Part shown: one piece after another, positions 6,467 through 14,410 of the stretch | Numbering within the stretch: the stretch's first letter is position 1 | How the letters are laid out: the number at the start of each line of letters is the position of its first letter | Source: BP-191 sp035940575 | GTDB taxonomy: Bacteria > Actinomycetota > Actinomycetes > BP-191 | Direction of reading: 5' to 3' | Assembly: GCA_035940575.1 (NCBI GenBank) | Contig: DASZER010000059.1 | Location: 1-26,991 of the forward strand | Length of the DNA stretch: 26,991 bases | Made by a program: the position numbers and the translations under genes | Notes under the pieces: model-generated | Database searches by the model: none | What the model saw: the letters and a program-made list of their open reading frames with translations, nothing else | What the model was told of the DNA's origin: nothing

Positions 6467-8656
6467 TCATCGGCCCACGTCGGCCAGCCGCAGCGCCGGG
6501 CCGCGGACCCGCAGCACCGGCTCCGCGCCAGAGAGCGTGATGTCGAACGCGTACGACGCCCCCTCGTCGTCGGGAGCGACGTCGGCGTGCCACGCCTCGA
6601 CCGCCTCGGCGAGCGGGCCGACGACGCCGGCGTCCCACGGCACCGGCGTCAGGAGCGTCACGGGCACCGACACGGGCACGCCGCCGACGTCGCGGACGAA
6701 CGTCACCGCGACCCCCGCCGTGAGCCCGTCGCCGGGCAGCGCCGCCACGAGCGCGGCGAGGTGGTCGCGCAGCGGCCTCACGCCGCCGCCCGACAGCGCC
6801 GCGACGTCGGCGGTCACGTCGCGGTCGAGCGACGGCGTGACCGGCAGGTACGGCGTCGGCGCCGTCGAGTGCACGAACGCCGCCGGAGCGCCGGCGTTGC
6901 GGACGAGCCGCAGCGACGCCGTGACGACGGGGTGGCGCAGCACGTCGAGCCACGCCACCTCGACCGTCCGCGACGGAGGCGCGCCGTCGTACGGGAGCGG
7001 CGTCCCGTCGGCGCGGCGGTAGGTCCACGCCCGGGCCGGGTGGTTGTCGGCGCTCGGCGCGGGCTCGGCCTCGACGGCGTCGCAGCCGTCGACGAGCACC
7101 GTCGGCACGAGGCCGTCGGGGAGGCCGTAGGAGACGGTGACGCGCAGCGCGCCGTCGACCTCGTCCTCGCGCAGCCGCAGCGCGACGGCGCCGTCGGGCA
7201 GGGCGGGCGGGACGGCCGCGGCCGCGGCCCACGCGGCGTCGAGCCCGTCGGCGAGCCGCGTGAGCGCGTCGCCGTCGGCGTGCGGCAGCACCTGGGTCAC
7301 GGCGTGCGCGATCGTGCCGAGCCGCCGGACGAGCTCGACCGTCGCGGTCGCGGGCTCCACCGGGGCGAACGCCGCCGCCTCCGGCCCCGCCGAGAACGCC
7401 ACCTCGACCGTGTCCTCGGGACGCGTGCCGTTCCCGGTGTAGGTGAGGCGGTACGCCCACTGCGCCGCCCGCCGCAGCGTCTCGGCCGCGTCGCCCGAGG
7501 GCTCGCGCGGCAGGCACTCCGCGCGGCCGGGCGACGGCCCCGACGGCAGCCCTGGCAGCGGCAGCGGTCCCGGCACGTCGGCGACGGCCACGGGCGGGTC
7601 GACCACCGCGAGCGGCCCGTCGGCGTGCTCGACGTACGCGAGCCGCGACACGAGGCGCGGGCGCGGGTCGCCCGCGTACGTCAGCAGCGTCGTGCCGGCC
7701 GCGAGCCTGTGCGTTCGCGGGCCCTCGACCACGACGGCGAACGGCGGTGGCTGCGCGAGCACGTGCTGCGTCACCGCGGCTGGCCTGTCGCCGACGCGGA
7801 CGAGGAGGCGTTGCGTCAGGACGTCGCGCGCCGCGGCGAACGCCGCCTCGTCCGCCTCGTCGCCGCACACCTGCCGCAGCCCCGACGCGATCGCCGCCGC
7901 GAGGCGCGTACGCGTCCGCGCGAGCGCCGGCGAGTCCACGGCCTCGAGCGCGTCGAGCACGACGGTCGCCCACTCGCCGGGGTCCACTTCGGCGAACGCC
8001 ATCGTCCCCGTCGGCTCCGGCGGCAGGCCGTGCGCGGGGTCGTACGCGTACGTCGGGACCGTGACGCCCAGCCGCGACGCGGCGAGCGGAGCGAGGGCGT
8101 AGACGCGCGCGTCCGACAGCGCGTACGGCGCGCCGAGCCGCAGCGACCACGGCGCGCCGTCGGGACCCGTCGCGGCGAGGGTGCCGTCGAACGCCGCGCG
8201 CAGCGCGCCCGCGACGTCGGCCGGCGGCGGCAGCGCCGTGACGACGGTGCCCGCGGCGACCGACGCCGCGACGCGGCGGGCGTACGTGCCCTCCGGCACT
8301 GTCAGCGGGCGCGAGAGCGTCACGCCGGTCGGCGCGGGGCCCGGGTCGGCGCCGCTGCCGAGGACCCATCCGAGGTAGCCGGCGGCGGTGGCCAGGTACT
8401 CGACCGCCGCCTCGTGCTCGGCCGCGGTGGCGGCGACGTCGCCGTCGAGCGTGCAGCCGACGACCAGCGGCGCGCCGCCCGCGAGCCGCGCGTGCGCCTC
8501 CTCGAACGCCTTCGCGTCCGCGTCGGTCACGGCGCGGCGGGTGGCGCCGGCGTAGCGCGAGGGGTCGAACGACGCCTCCACCACGAGCCGCGCGGAGGCT
8601 CCGTCGCGCTCGACGCGGTAGGCGTACGCCGAGGGCCCGAGCGCTTCCCCTGTCAT
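6467..8656 (-). CDS. Unrecognised 729-residue protein
   Basis: A long open frame starting at ATG 8656, with strong third-position GC bias and no stop, so a real gene is likely. The protein is rich in Ala, Val, Pro and Asp, has very few cysteines (for example near V-C-G-D-E), and shows no signal peptide and no clear membrane helix. Alternating hydrophobic stretches separated by turn-forming residues suggest a mostly beta, multidomain fold. I recognise no catalytic motif or domain. The start region is divergent from the Nif3-like gene across 58 bases; GAGGA lies 13 bases from the ATG, rather far for a ribosome binding site. Other long open frames in this stretch on both strands are composition shadows, so the exact frame choice rests on codon bias and neighbour spacing. 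Confidence 0.65.
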   Translation of the reverse strand: MTGEALGPSAYAYRVERDGASARLVVEASFDPSRYAGATRRAVTDADAKAFEEAHARLAGGAPLVVGCTLDGDVAATAAEHEAAVEYLATAAGYLGWVLGSGADPGPAPTGVTLSRPLTVPEGTYARRVAASVAAGTVVTALPPPADVAGALRAAFDGTLAATGPDGAPWSLRLGAPYALSDARVYALAPLAASRLGVTVPTYAYDPAHGLPPEPTGTMAFAEVDPGEWATVVLDALEAVDSPALARTRTRLAAAIASGLRQVCGDEADEAAFAAARDVLTQRLLVRVGDRPAAVTQHVLAQPPPFAVVVEGPRTHRLAAGTTLLTYAGDPRPRLVSRLAYVEHADGPLAVVDPPVAVADVPGPLPLPGLPSGPSPGRAECLPREPSGDAAETLRRAAQWAYRLTYTGNGTRPEDTVEVAFSAGPEAAAFAPVEPATATVELVRRLGTIAHAVTQVLPHADGDALTRLADGLDAAWAAAAAVPPALPDGAVALRLREDEVDGALRVTVSYGLPDGLVPTVLVDGCDAVEAEPAPSADNHPARAWTYRRADGTPLPYDGAPPSRTVEVAWLDVLRHPVVTASLRLVRNAGAPAAFVHSTAPTPYLPVTPSLDRDVTADVAALSGGGVRPLRDHLAALVAALPGDGLTAGVAVTFVRDVGGVPVSVPVTLLTPVPWDAGVVGPLAEAVEAWHADVAPDDEGASYAFDITLSGAEPVLRVRGPALRLADVGR

Positions 8657-8701
8657 GGCGGCGAGTGTCCTCGCGGGCGGCGCGCGGCGGGTCCGAAACC
8701 G

Positions 8702-8707
8702 TAAGGT
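8702..8707 (+). promoter_or_regulatory. -10 box of a leaderless promoter for the Nif3-like operon
   Basis: TAAGGT ends seven bases before the GTG at 8715 in the 58-base divergent gap, and no ribosome binding site is present. The layout matches that of ahpE, the peptide gene and the methyltransferase gene in this window. Confidence 0.5.
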
Positions 8708-8714
8708 CGCTTCC

Positions 8715-9818
8715 GTGACCGCGCGAGTGGGCGGCTGGGTCGGCGCGCTGGAGGCGCTGTACGACCCGCGCTGGGCCGAGGACTGGGACGCCGTCGGCCT
8801 CGTGTGCGGCGACCCGGACGCGGAGTGCGAGGACGCGCTCTTCGCGATCGACCCGGTCGCGGCGACCGTGGACGAGGCGATCGGGCGCGGCGTCGGGCTG
8901 CTCGTGACGCACCACCCGTTGCTGCTCAGGGGCGTGCACGGCATCCCCGTCACCGACTACAAGGGGCTGCTCGTCACGCGGCTGGTCGAGCACGGCATCG
9001 CGCTCTACGTCGCGCACACCAACGCCGACAACGCCAGCCCCGGCGTCTCCGACGCGCTCGCGAAGGCGCTCGGCGTCGAGGACGTCGCGCCGCTGTCGCC
9101 GGGGCCGCCCGACGACGCCGTGAAGCTCGCGGTGTTCGTCCCGCCCGACGCGACCGAGCAGGTGGTGGACGCGCTCGCGTCCGCGGGCGCGGGGCGCATC
9201 GGGGACTACGACCGCTGCGCCTGGTGGTCGGAGGGGACGGGGACGTTCGAGCCCGGACCCGGCACGGACCCCGCCGTGGGCAAGCCGGGGGAGCGGACCG
9301 AGACGGCCGAGCGGCGCGTCGAGATGGTCGTGCCGCTGGCCCGCCTCGCCGAGTGCGTCCGCGCGCTGCTCGCGGCGCACCCGTACGAGGAGCCGGCCTA
9401 CGACGTGCTGCCCGTCCTGCTCCCGAACGACCGCGGCGTCGGCAGGGTCGGGACGCTGCGCGAGCCGGTGACGTTGGGGGACTTCGTGGGGCGCGTCGCG
9501 GACGCGCTGCCGACGACGCTCAACGCCATCCGCGCCAGCGGCGACCCCTCGCGCAGGATCGAGCGCGTGGCCGTCTGCGGCGGCGCGGGCGACGACCTCA
9601 TCGACACCGCGCGGCGGGCCGGAGCCGACGTCTACGTCACCGCCGACCTGCGCCACCACCCCGCCTCCGAGGCCGCCGAGCGCGGCCTCGCCCTCGTCGA
9701 CGCCGGCCACTGGGCGAGCGAGTGGCCGTGGCTCGCCGACGCCGCCGAACGCGTGGGTAGGGTGGGGCGAGCGCACGTCTCGACCATCGTCACCGACCCG
9801 TGGAGCCTGCTCGCGTGA
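8715..9818 (+). CDS. Nif3-like dinuclear metal centre protein (DUF34/YbgI family)
   Basis: A 367-residue protein of the hexameric Nif3/YbgI family, which binds two metal ions. The metal-site motif L-L-V-T-H-H-P-L is at residues 62-69 (His66, His67), followed by A-H-T-N-A-D near 103. The closing motif G-H-W-A-S-E near 334 supplies the last His and Glu. The length matches the long form with a central CutA-like insert, here roughly residues 135-260. The start is the GTG at 8715, seven bases after a TAAGGT box. The next gene starts inside its stop (GTGA overlap), so translation is coupled. The same gene trio is recalled as Rv2230c-Rv2229c-Rv2228c. The family has been linked to GTP cyclohydrolase I-like and RNA-related roles without consensus. 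Confidence 0.92.
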   Translation: MTARVGGWVGALEALYDPRWAEDWDAVGLVCGDPDAECEDALFAIDPVAATVDEAIGRGVGLLVTHHPLLLRGVHGIPVTDYKGLLVTRLVEHGIALYVAHTNADNASPGVSDALAKALGVEDVAPLSPGPPDDAVKLAVFVPPDATEQVVDALASAGAGRIGDYDRCAWWSEGTGTFEPGPGTDPAVGKPGERTETAERRVEMVVPLARLAECVRALLAAHPYEEPAYDVLPVLLPNDRGVGRVGTLREPVTLGDFVGRVADALPTTLNAIRASGDPSRRIERVAVCGGAGDDLIDTARRAGADVYVTADLRHHPASEAAERGLALVDAGHWASEWPWLADAAERVGRVGRAHVSTIVTDPWSLLA

Positions 9819-10558
9819 AAGCCGCCGCCGCGTCCCAGCTGCGCCTGCTCGACCTCCAGGAGATCGACACCGCGCTCGACCGGCTCGCGCACCGGCGGCG
9901 CACGCTGCCCGAGCTGGCCGACATCGAGAAGCACGAGAGCCGCCTCGCCGAGCTGCGCGACCTGATCGTCGGCGCCGAGACCGAGCTGTCCGACGTCGAC
10001 CGCGAGCAGCGCAAGATCGAGAACGACGTCGACGTCGTACGCACTCGCATGACCCGCGACCAGCAGCGGCTCGACGCCGGCAACGTCTCGCACGCCAAGG
10101 AGCTCGAGTCGTTGCGGCACGAGCTCGACTCGCTCGCGAAGCGCCAGTCCGACCTCGAGGACCTCGTCCTCGAGTGGATGGAACGCCGCGACGGCATCGA
10201 GTCGACGCTCGCGGGCCTGACGGCGGAGCGCTCGTCGGTGGAGTCCGAGCTCGCGGCGGCGCAGGCGCGGCGGGACGAGGCGTTCGCCTCGATCGACGCC
10301 GACGCCGCCGACCACCGGGCGTCGCGCGCGTCGGTCGCCGCGGAGATCCCGGCCGACCTGCTCGCGCTGTACGAGAAGGTCCGCGAGTCCGTCGGCGGGA
10401 CGGGCGCGGCGCCGTTGCTGCGCGGGCAGTGCCAGGGGTGCCGGCTGTCGTTGCCCCCCAACGACCTCGCGAAGTTCCGGGCCGCCGCCGAGGACGAGGT
10501 GCTGCGCTGCGAGGAGTGCCGCCGCATCCTCGTGCGCCGGCCCGACAGCGGCCTGTAG
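9815..10558 (+). CDS. Coiled-coil protein with C4-type zinc ribbon (Rv2229c-like)
   Basis: A 247-residue cytosolic protein. Residues of about 15-185 form a long antiparallel coiled coil, with heptads rich in Glu, Arg, Leu and Asp. The C-terminal 45 residues form a zinc ribbon with C-Q-G-C at about 208 and C-E-E-C near 234. This is the architecture of the zf-RING_7/CT398 family, for which roles in secretion or nucleic acid processing have been proposed but not settled. The GTG start at 9815 overlaps the Nif3-like stop, and its own stop abuts the GTG of the RNase H gene, giving a three-gene operon. Confidence 0.9.
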   Translation: MKAAAASQLRLLDLQEIDTALDRLAHRRRTLPELADIEKHESRLAELRDLIVGAETELSDVDREQRKIENDVDVVRTRMTRDQQRLDAGNVSHAKELESLRHELDSLAKRQSDLEDLVLEWMERRDGIESTLAGLTAERSSVESELAAAQARRDEAFASIDADAADHRASRASVAAEIPADLLALYEKVRESVGGTGAAPLLRGQCQGCRLSLPPNDLAKFRAAAEDEVLRCEECRRILVRRPDSGL

Positions 10559-11695
10559 GTGGGCCGCAGGCTCGTCGTCGAGGCCGACGGCGGCTCCCGG
10601 GGCAACCCCGGGCCTGCCGGCTACGGCGCCGTCGTCCGCGACGCAGAGACCGGCGAGGTGCTCGCCGAGGTCGCCGAGGGCATCGGCCGCGCGAGCAACA
10701 ACGTCGCCGAGTACCGCGGCCTCATCGCCGGCCTGCGCGCCGCCGTCGCGCTCGGCGACGTCGAGTCGGTCGACGTGCGCATGGACTCCAAGCTCGTCGT
10801 CGAGCAGATGGCCGGGCGCTGGCAGGTCAAGCACCCCGACATGCGCACGCTGCGGCGCGAGGCCGCGGACGTCGTCGCGCTGCTGCCGCGGGTGTCGTTC
10901 ACGCACATCCGCCGCGAGCTGAACGGTCACGCCGACCGCCTCGCCAACGAGGCCATGGACGCCGCCGCGCGCGGCTCGACGTGGACGCCCGCGCCCGCCG
11001 TGCCCGCCGCGGCCGCCGAGGAGCCGCGGGGGGAGAAGGCGTACGGCTGGCAGGCGCTGACCGGCGACCCGACGTCGCTGCTGCTGCTGCGCCACGGCCA
11101 GACCGCGATGTCGGTCGAACGCCGCTTCAGCGGCCACGGCGACCCGCCCCTCACCGAGCTTGGGGTCGCGCAGGCCGCCGCGCTCGCCGAGCGCATGGCC
11201 GCGGCGGCCGCTCCCGTCGTGGCCGTGTGGGCGTCGCCGCTCCAGCGCGCGTCGGCGACCGCGGCCGCTGTCGCTGCGCGCCTCGGCCTCGACGTGCGCG
11301 TGGACGAACGGCTGCGCGAGACCGACTTCGGCGAGTGGGAGGGGCTGACGTTCGGCGAGGTCCAGGAGCGTCAGCCCGCCGAGCTCAAGGCGTGGCTCGC
11401 CGACCCGTCCGTGCCCGCGCCGGGCGGGGAGTCGTTCGAGCAGGTCACCCGCCGCGTCCGCCAGGCGCGCGACGCGATCCTCGCCGCGCACCCCGGCGAG
11501 GCGGTCGCGGTCGTCTCGCACGTCACGCCGATCAAGGTGCTGCTGCGGCTCGCGCTCGACGCGCCGCAGGTGCTGTACCGGCTGCACCTGGACCTGTGCT
11601 CGATCTCGCAGGCCGACTGGTACCCCGACGGCAACGCCGTCGTCCGCCGCGTCAACGACGTCGCGCACCTGGAGACGTTGACGCCGCCGTCGTGA
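10559..11695 (+). CDS. Bifunctional RNase HI / histidine phosphatase
   Basis: A 378-residue fusion like M. tuberculosis Rv2228c. The N-terminal part (1-140) is RNase HI, which cuts RNA in RNA-DNA hybrids. The four acidic residues are present: Asp10 in E-A-D-G-G-S, Glu51 in N-V-A-E-Y, Asp76 in R-M-D-S-K and Asp126 in G-H-A-D. A linker of about 30 residues rich in Ala and Pro follows. The C-terminal part (172-378) is a histidine phosphatase with L-R-H-G-Q-T (His179 nucleophile), R-E-T-D-F-G-E-W-E-G and the second histidine in V-V-S-H-V. In Rv2228c this domain has been reported as an alpha-ribazole phosphatase (CobC-like). The GTG directly follows the previous stop. Both active sites look intact. 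Confidence 0.95.
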   Translation: MGRRLVVEADGGSRGNPGPAGYGAVVRDAETGEVLAEVAEGIGRASNNVAEYRGLIAGLRAAVALGDVESVDVRMDSKLVVEQMAGRWQVKHPDMRTLRREAADVVALLPRVSFTHIRRELNGHADRLANEAMDAAARGSTWTPAPAVPAAAAEEPRGEKAYGWQALTGDPTSLLLLRHGQTAMSVERRFSGHGDPPLTELGVAQAAALAERMAAAAAPVVAVWASPLQRASATAAAVAARLGLDVRVDERLRETDFGEWEGLTFGEVQERQPAELKAWLADPSVPAPGGESFEQVTRRVRQARDAILAAHPGEAVAVVSHVTPIKVLLRLALDAPQVLYRLHLDLCSISQADWYPDGNAVVRRVNDVAHLETLTPPS

Positions 11696-11697
11696 CG

Positions 11698-11715
11698 TGT
11701 GACCATCGAGTCACA
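11698..11715. promoter_or_regulatory. Palindrome over the start of the ArsR-SRPBCC gene, candidate operator
   Basis: TGTGAC (11698-11703) and GTCACA (11710-11715) are perfect inverted half-sites six bases apart. The last A is the first base of the ATG. The position suits autorepression by the ArsR-type domain encoded next. It is not a CRP/GlxR site, because the TGTGA and TCACA cores are eight rather than six bases apart. Confidence 0.5.
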
Positions 11716-12443
11716 TGAACGACGACGTCTGGCGAGCCCTCGCCGACCCGACGCGCCGCGCGCTGCTGGACCTGCTGCGCGACGCGCCGCGGACGACGGG
11801 GGAGCTCGCGGCGGCGTTCCCCGAGGTGACGAGGTTCGCGGTCATGAAGCACCTGGCGGTGCTGACCGACGCGGGTCTCGTCGTCGTCCGGCGGCGCGGC
11901 CGCGAGCGGTGGAACCACCTCAACGCCGTGCCGTTGCGGCGTGCGTACGAGCGCTGGATGGCGCCGTTCGCCGAGCGGGCCGCCGTGACGTCGTTGCGGC
12001 TCAAGGACTTCGTCGAAGGGGATGCGATGAACGGCACGCTGGACGTGGCGAACGAGGTCACGATCGACGCCCCGCCGGAGCGGGTGTACGACGCGCTGCT
12101 GCGGATCGGGGAGTGGTGGCCGCACCGCTTCCGCGCCGGCGCCGACGTCGTCCTCGAGCCGTTCGTCGGGGGGCGGTTTTACGAGGCCTGGGGTGACGAC
12201 ACCGGCGCCCTCTACGGGACCGTCGTCCGGCTCGAGCGGCCGTCGCGGCTCGACGTCAGCGGCCCGATGGGCATGCCGGGCCCCGTGTCGGCGGTGTGGT
12301 CGATGACGTTGTCGCCGTCGGGGTCCTCGACCGTGCTCGCGCTGGTGCACCGGGCGTTCGGCGACATCGACGAGGAGACGCGGGCCGGGTACACGGCCGG
12401 GTGGACCGAGGTGGTCGAGGCGCTGCGCGCGGCCGTAGACTGA
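11715..12443 (+). CDS. ArsR-family regulator fused to an SRPBCC (AHSA1-like) domain
   Basis: A 242-residue protein. Residues 1-90 form a winged helix of the ArsR type: W-R-A-L-A-D-P-T-R-R-A-L-L-D-L-L at the start, the recognition helix around F-A-V-M-K-H-L-A-V-L (40-50), and the wing V-R-R-R-G-R-E-R. The usual metal-binding cysteines of ArsR/SmtB are absent, so it is not a metal sensor of that kind. Residues of about 105-242 form an SRPBCC/START-like hydrophobic pocket domain, which could bind a small lipid-like effector; this pairing is known as a single-protein architecture in actinobacteria. There is no ribosome binding site, so it is probably leaderless, with a palindrome at the start. 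The stop lies seven bases before rnpB, and its last codons contain the rnpB -10 box. Confidence 0.88.
   Translation: MNDDVWRALADPTRRALLDLLRDAPRTTGELAAAFPEVTRFAVMKHLAVLTDAGLVVVRRRGRERWNHLNAVPLRRAYERWMAPFAERAAVTSLRLKDFVEGDAMNGTLDVANEVTIDAPPERVYDALLRIGEWWPHRFRAGADVVLEPFVGGRFYEAWGDDTGALYGTVVRLERPSRLDVSGPMGMPGPVSAVWSMTLSPSGSSTVLALVHRAFGDIDEETRAGYTAGWTEVVEALRAAVD
12436..12441 (+). promoter_or_regulatory. -10 box of the rnpB promoter inside the upstream gene
   Basis: TAGACT (12436-12441) ends about nine bases before the RNase P RNA 5' end. It covers the last two codons and the first base of the stop of the ArsR-SRPBCC gene. The -35 region would be near 12412-12418 (TGGTCG-like), also inside that gene. 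Confidence 0.55.
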
Positions 12444-12449
12444 CCGCGA

Positions 12450-12845
12450 ACGAGTCGGCCGGACGGTCGCGTCGGGGCTCGCCCCGCCGAGGAAAGTCCG
12501 GGCTCCACAGGGCAGGGTGGTCGGTAACACCGACCCGGGGTGACCCGCGGGACAGTGCCACAGAGAACAGACCGCGTCGCAACGGCTCCGGCCGCGGCGG
12601 CGTAAGGGTGAAACGGTGGTGTAAGAGACCACCAGCGCCCCGGGTGACCGGGGCGGCTCGGCAAACCCCACCCGGAGCAAGGTCGAAAGGGCCCGGCGCT
12701 ACGGCACCGGCCTGCGCAGGCGTTCGAGGGCTGCCCGCCCGAGCCTGCGGGTGGACCGCTAGAGGCCGTCGGCAACGCCGGCCCGAGATGGATGACCGTC
12801 CTTCGCCCCCGGCGAAGACAGGACCCGGCTTACAGGCCGGCTCGT
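12450..12845 (+). ncRNA. rnpB: RNase P RNA, bacterial class A
   Basis: The catalytic RNA that trims the 5' leader of pre-tRNAs. Conserved blocks are present in order: GAGGAAAGTCCGGGCTCC near 12490-12508, CAGGGTG, ACAGAGAACAGACCGC near 12560, GTAAGGGTGAAA near 12602, CCCACCCGGAGCAAGG near 12667, and GATGGATGACCGTC followed by ACAGGACCCGGCTTACAG near 12787-12835. The closing helix P1 pairs CGAGTCGGCC (12451-12460) with GGCCGGCTCG (12835-12844) with one wobble. The exact ends are estimated to within a few bases. It lies next to the RNase H/phosphatase region, as in mycobacteria. The accessory island begins directly after it. Confidence 0.97.
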
Positions 12846-12855
12846 TCGCCCCACG

Positions 12856-12875
12856 TCTCCGAAACTGCCCGGAGA
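12856..12875 (+). terminator. Short hairpin after rnpB
   Basis: TCTCCG (12856-12861) pairs with CGGAGA (12870-12875) across an 8-base loop, 11 bases after the RNA. It is the only stem visible before the methyltransferase gene. It is weak and has no U-run. Confidence 0.3.
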
Positions 12876-12927
12876 GGCGTCGAACGTGCGTTCGGTGTGT
12901 CGTCCACGATCGCGTGGGAGTTGCCTC

Positions 12928-12933
12928 TAGTGT
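12928..12933 (+). promoter_or_regulatory. -10 box of a leaderless promoter for the DNA methyltransferase
   Basis: TAGTGT ends seven bases before the ATG at 12941, and no ribosome binding site is present. The short inverted repeat CCACG-ATCG-CGTGG at 12904-12917 lies over the -35 region and could be a control site; methyltransferase genes are often autoregulated, but this one is untested. Confidence 0.5.
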
Positions 12934-12940
12934 CTGCCGC

Positions 12941-14389
12941 ATGCGCTTCACCTTCGCCGATCTCTTCGCAGGGATCGGGGGCTTCCACGCTGCGCTGTCA
13001 GCGCTGGGCGGCGAGTGCCGGTTCGTCTCCGAGCTCGATGGCGAGGCCCAAGCGGTGTACGCGCGCAACTGGGGCGGTGACGTCCCGACCCCTGGCGACG
13101 GCCGCCGGGGACTCGACGGAGACATCGTCCCCCTCACCGAGTCCGTCATGGACGTGCCGAAGATCGACGTCCTCGCCGCGGGGTTCCCCTGCCAGCCGTT
13201 CTCGAAGTCGGGCTTCCAGCGCGGCATCAACGAGACGCGCGGAACGCTGTTCTTCAACATCCTGCGGGTGCTAGAAGAGCGCCGGCCGTCAGTGGTCATC
13301 CTCGAGAACGTCCGCAATCTCGCTGGACCACGACACGCGGATACCTGGCAGATGATCGTCCGTCAGTTGCGGCAGCTCGGGTACAAGGTCTCCAGCGCGC
13401 CGACCGTCTTCTCACCGCACCTCTTGCCACCTGACCGGGGTGGAACCCCGCAGGTGCGCGACCGCGTGTTCATCCTCGGCACGTACGTGGGCCCACGCCT
13501 CGCGCACGAGCTCTCGGACGACCAACCCGTGGTACCACGGGAACCGGTGTCCGACATCCACGGCGTGCCCTGGGACCCGGCGCGGTGGGAGATTGAGACG
13601 ACGGTGCTGCCGTTGGCCGGTGTCCCACTCCTGGAACCGGAAGGTCCGAGGACGGCGGGCTACGCGCTGACGGTGGGGGAGACGCGGTGGCTCGACGTCT
13701 GGGACGACTTCGTCACGACGATGCGCCACCACAGGGGTGGGCGCAGGTTGCCCGGATTCCCCCTGTGGGCCGATGTCTGGTTGGAGTGCCGCGAGCGCGG
13801 CTACGCCTCCGTGCCGGATGACGCGCCGGACTGGAAGATCGAGTTCATCACGAAGAACCGTGACTTCTACTGCGACAACGCGGCCGTAGTCGACGCCTGG
13901 ATCGACCGGCACGAAAGCTTGCGAAGCCTGCCGGCGTCGCGGCGGAAGCTGGAGTGGCAAGCGCAGGACGAAGCCCGGCTGTGGGACTGCGTGATCCACT
14001 TCCGGCCATCGGGCATCAGGGTGAAGCGCGCCACGTACGTGCCGGCGCTCGTGGCGATAACGCAGACCTCGATCATCGGGCCACGGCGGCGGCGGTTGAC
14101 CCCCCGCGAAGCGGCGCGCCTGCAGGGGCTGCCCGACGATTTCGGCTTCGGGGAGCAGAGCGACGCTGCGACCTACCGGCAACTCGGCAACGGTGTCCAC
14201 GTCGGGGCCGCCTACTACGTCCTGCGCCGACACGTCGAGCGTGATCGTGCCCTCATCCCGGCGTACATCGCCGATCCCATCCTGAGCGCTCCACCCGCGC
14301 CGCGGATCGTCGTGCCCGGCGCTGGAGCGCGTGCTAACCACTCGCGCACCCAGTCGGACAAGCGCATCCGCGACCTCGTCCCCGCCTGA
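12941..14389 (+). CDS. C5-cytosine DNA methyltransferase (Dcm type)
   Basis: A 482-residue enzyme that transfers a methyl group from SAM to C5 of cytosine in a specific sequence. Motifs in order: I, D-L-F-A-G-I-G-G-F (7-15, SAM binding); IV, G-F-P-C-Q-P-F-S (81-88) with nucleophile Cys84; VI, L-E-N-V (121-124) with Glu122; VIII, Q-V-R-D-R (near 172); IX, R-L-T-P-R-E-A-A-R-L-Q-G near 386; and X, Q-L-G-N-G-V (414-419). The target recognition region, about 190-385, is long and sets the unknown target sequence. All catalytic residues are intact. The HNH-like gene converges 21 bases away, and a Vsr gene that would repair deaminated products lies 8.8 kb downstream on the other side of the Fn3 operon. 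Confidence 0.96.
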   Translation: MRFTFADLFAGIGGFHAALSALGGECRFVSELDGEAQAVYARNWGGDVPTPGDGRRGLDGDIVPLTESVMDVPKIDVLAAGFPCQPFSKSGFQRGINETRGTLFFNILRVLEERRPSVVILENVRNLAGPRHADTWQMIVRQLRQLGYKVSSAPTVFSPHLLPPDRGGTPQVRDRVFILGTYVGPRLAHELSDDQPVVPREPVSDIHGVPWDPARWEIETTVLPLAGVPLLEPEGPRTAGYALTVGETRWLDVWDDFVTTMRHHRGGRRLPGFPLWADVWLECRERGYASVPDDAPDWKIEFITKNRDFYCDNAAVVDAWIDRHESLRSLPASRRKLEWQAQDEARLWDCVIHFRPSGIRVKRATYVPALVAITQTSIIGPRRRRLTPREAARLQGLPDDFGFGEQSDAATYRQLGNGVHVGAAYYVLRRHVERDRALIPAYIADPILSAPPAPRIVVPGAGARANHSRTQSDKRIRDLVPA

Positions 14390-14410
14390 CCGGCACAGGT
14401 CTCGCCGGTC
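14388..14410. terminator. Bidirectional hairpin between convergent methyltransferase and HNH-like genes
   Basis: GACCGGC (14388-14394) pairs with GCCGGTC (14404-14410) across nine bases. It fills the whole 21-base gap and overlaps the end of the methyltransferase stop codon. Its position suggests termination for both strands. Confidence 0.55.

Noticed and set aside
6435..9776. 1113-codon minus-strand open frame, and a 705-codon plus-strand frame at 6587-8704
   Set aside because: Both are Arg/Ala/Gly-rich shadows. The first runs across both the 729-residue gene and the antisense of the Nif3-like gene and has no recognisable segment.
11698..11715. CRP/GlxR-type binding site
   Set aside because: The TGTGA and TCACA cores are eight bases apart instead of six, so it is listed only as a palindrome that could serve the adjacent regulator.
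12296..12940. Upstream extension of the methyltransferase frame
   Set aside because: It runs through the RNase P RNA and the end of the ArsR-SRPBCC gene. The enzyme's first motif sits at the normal distance from ATG 12941, which also has a -10 box in place.
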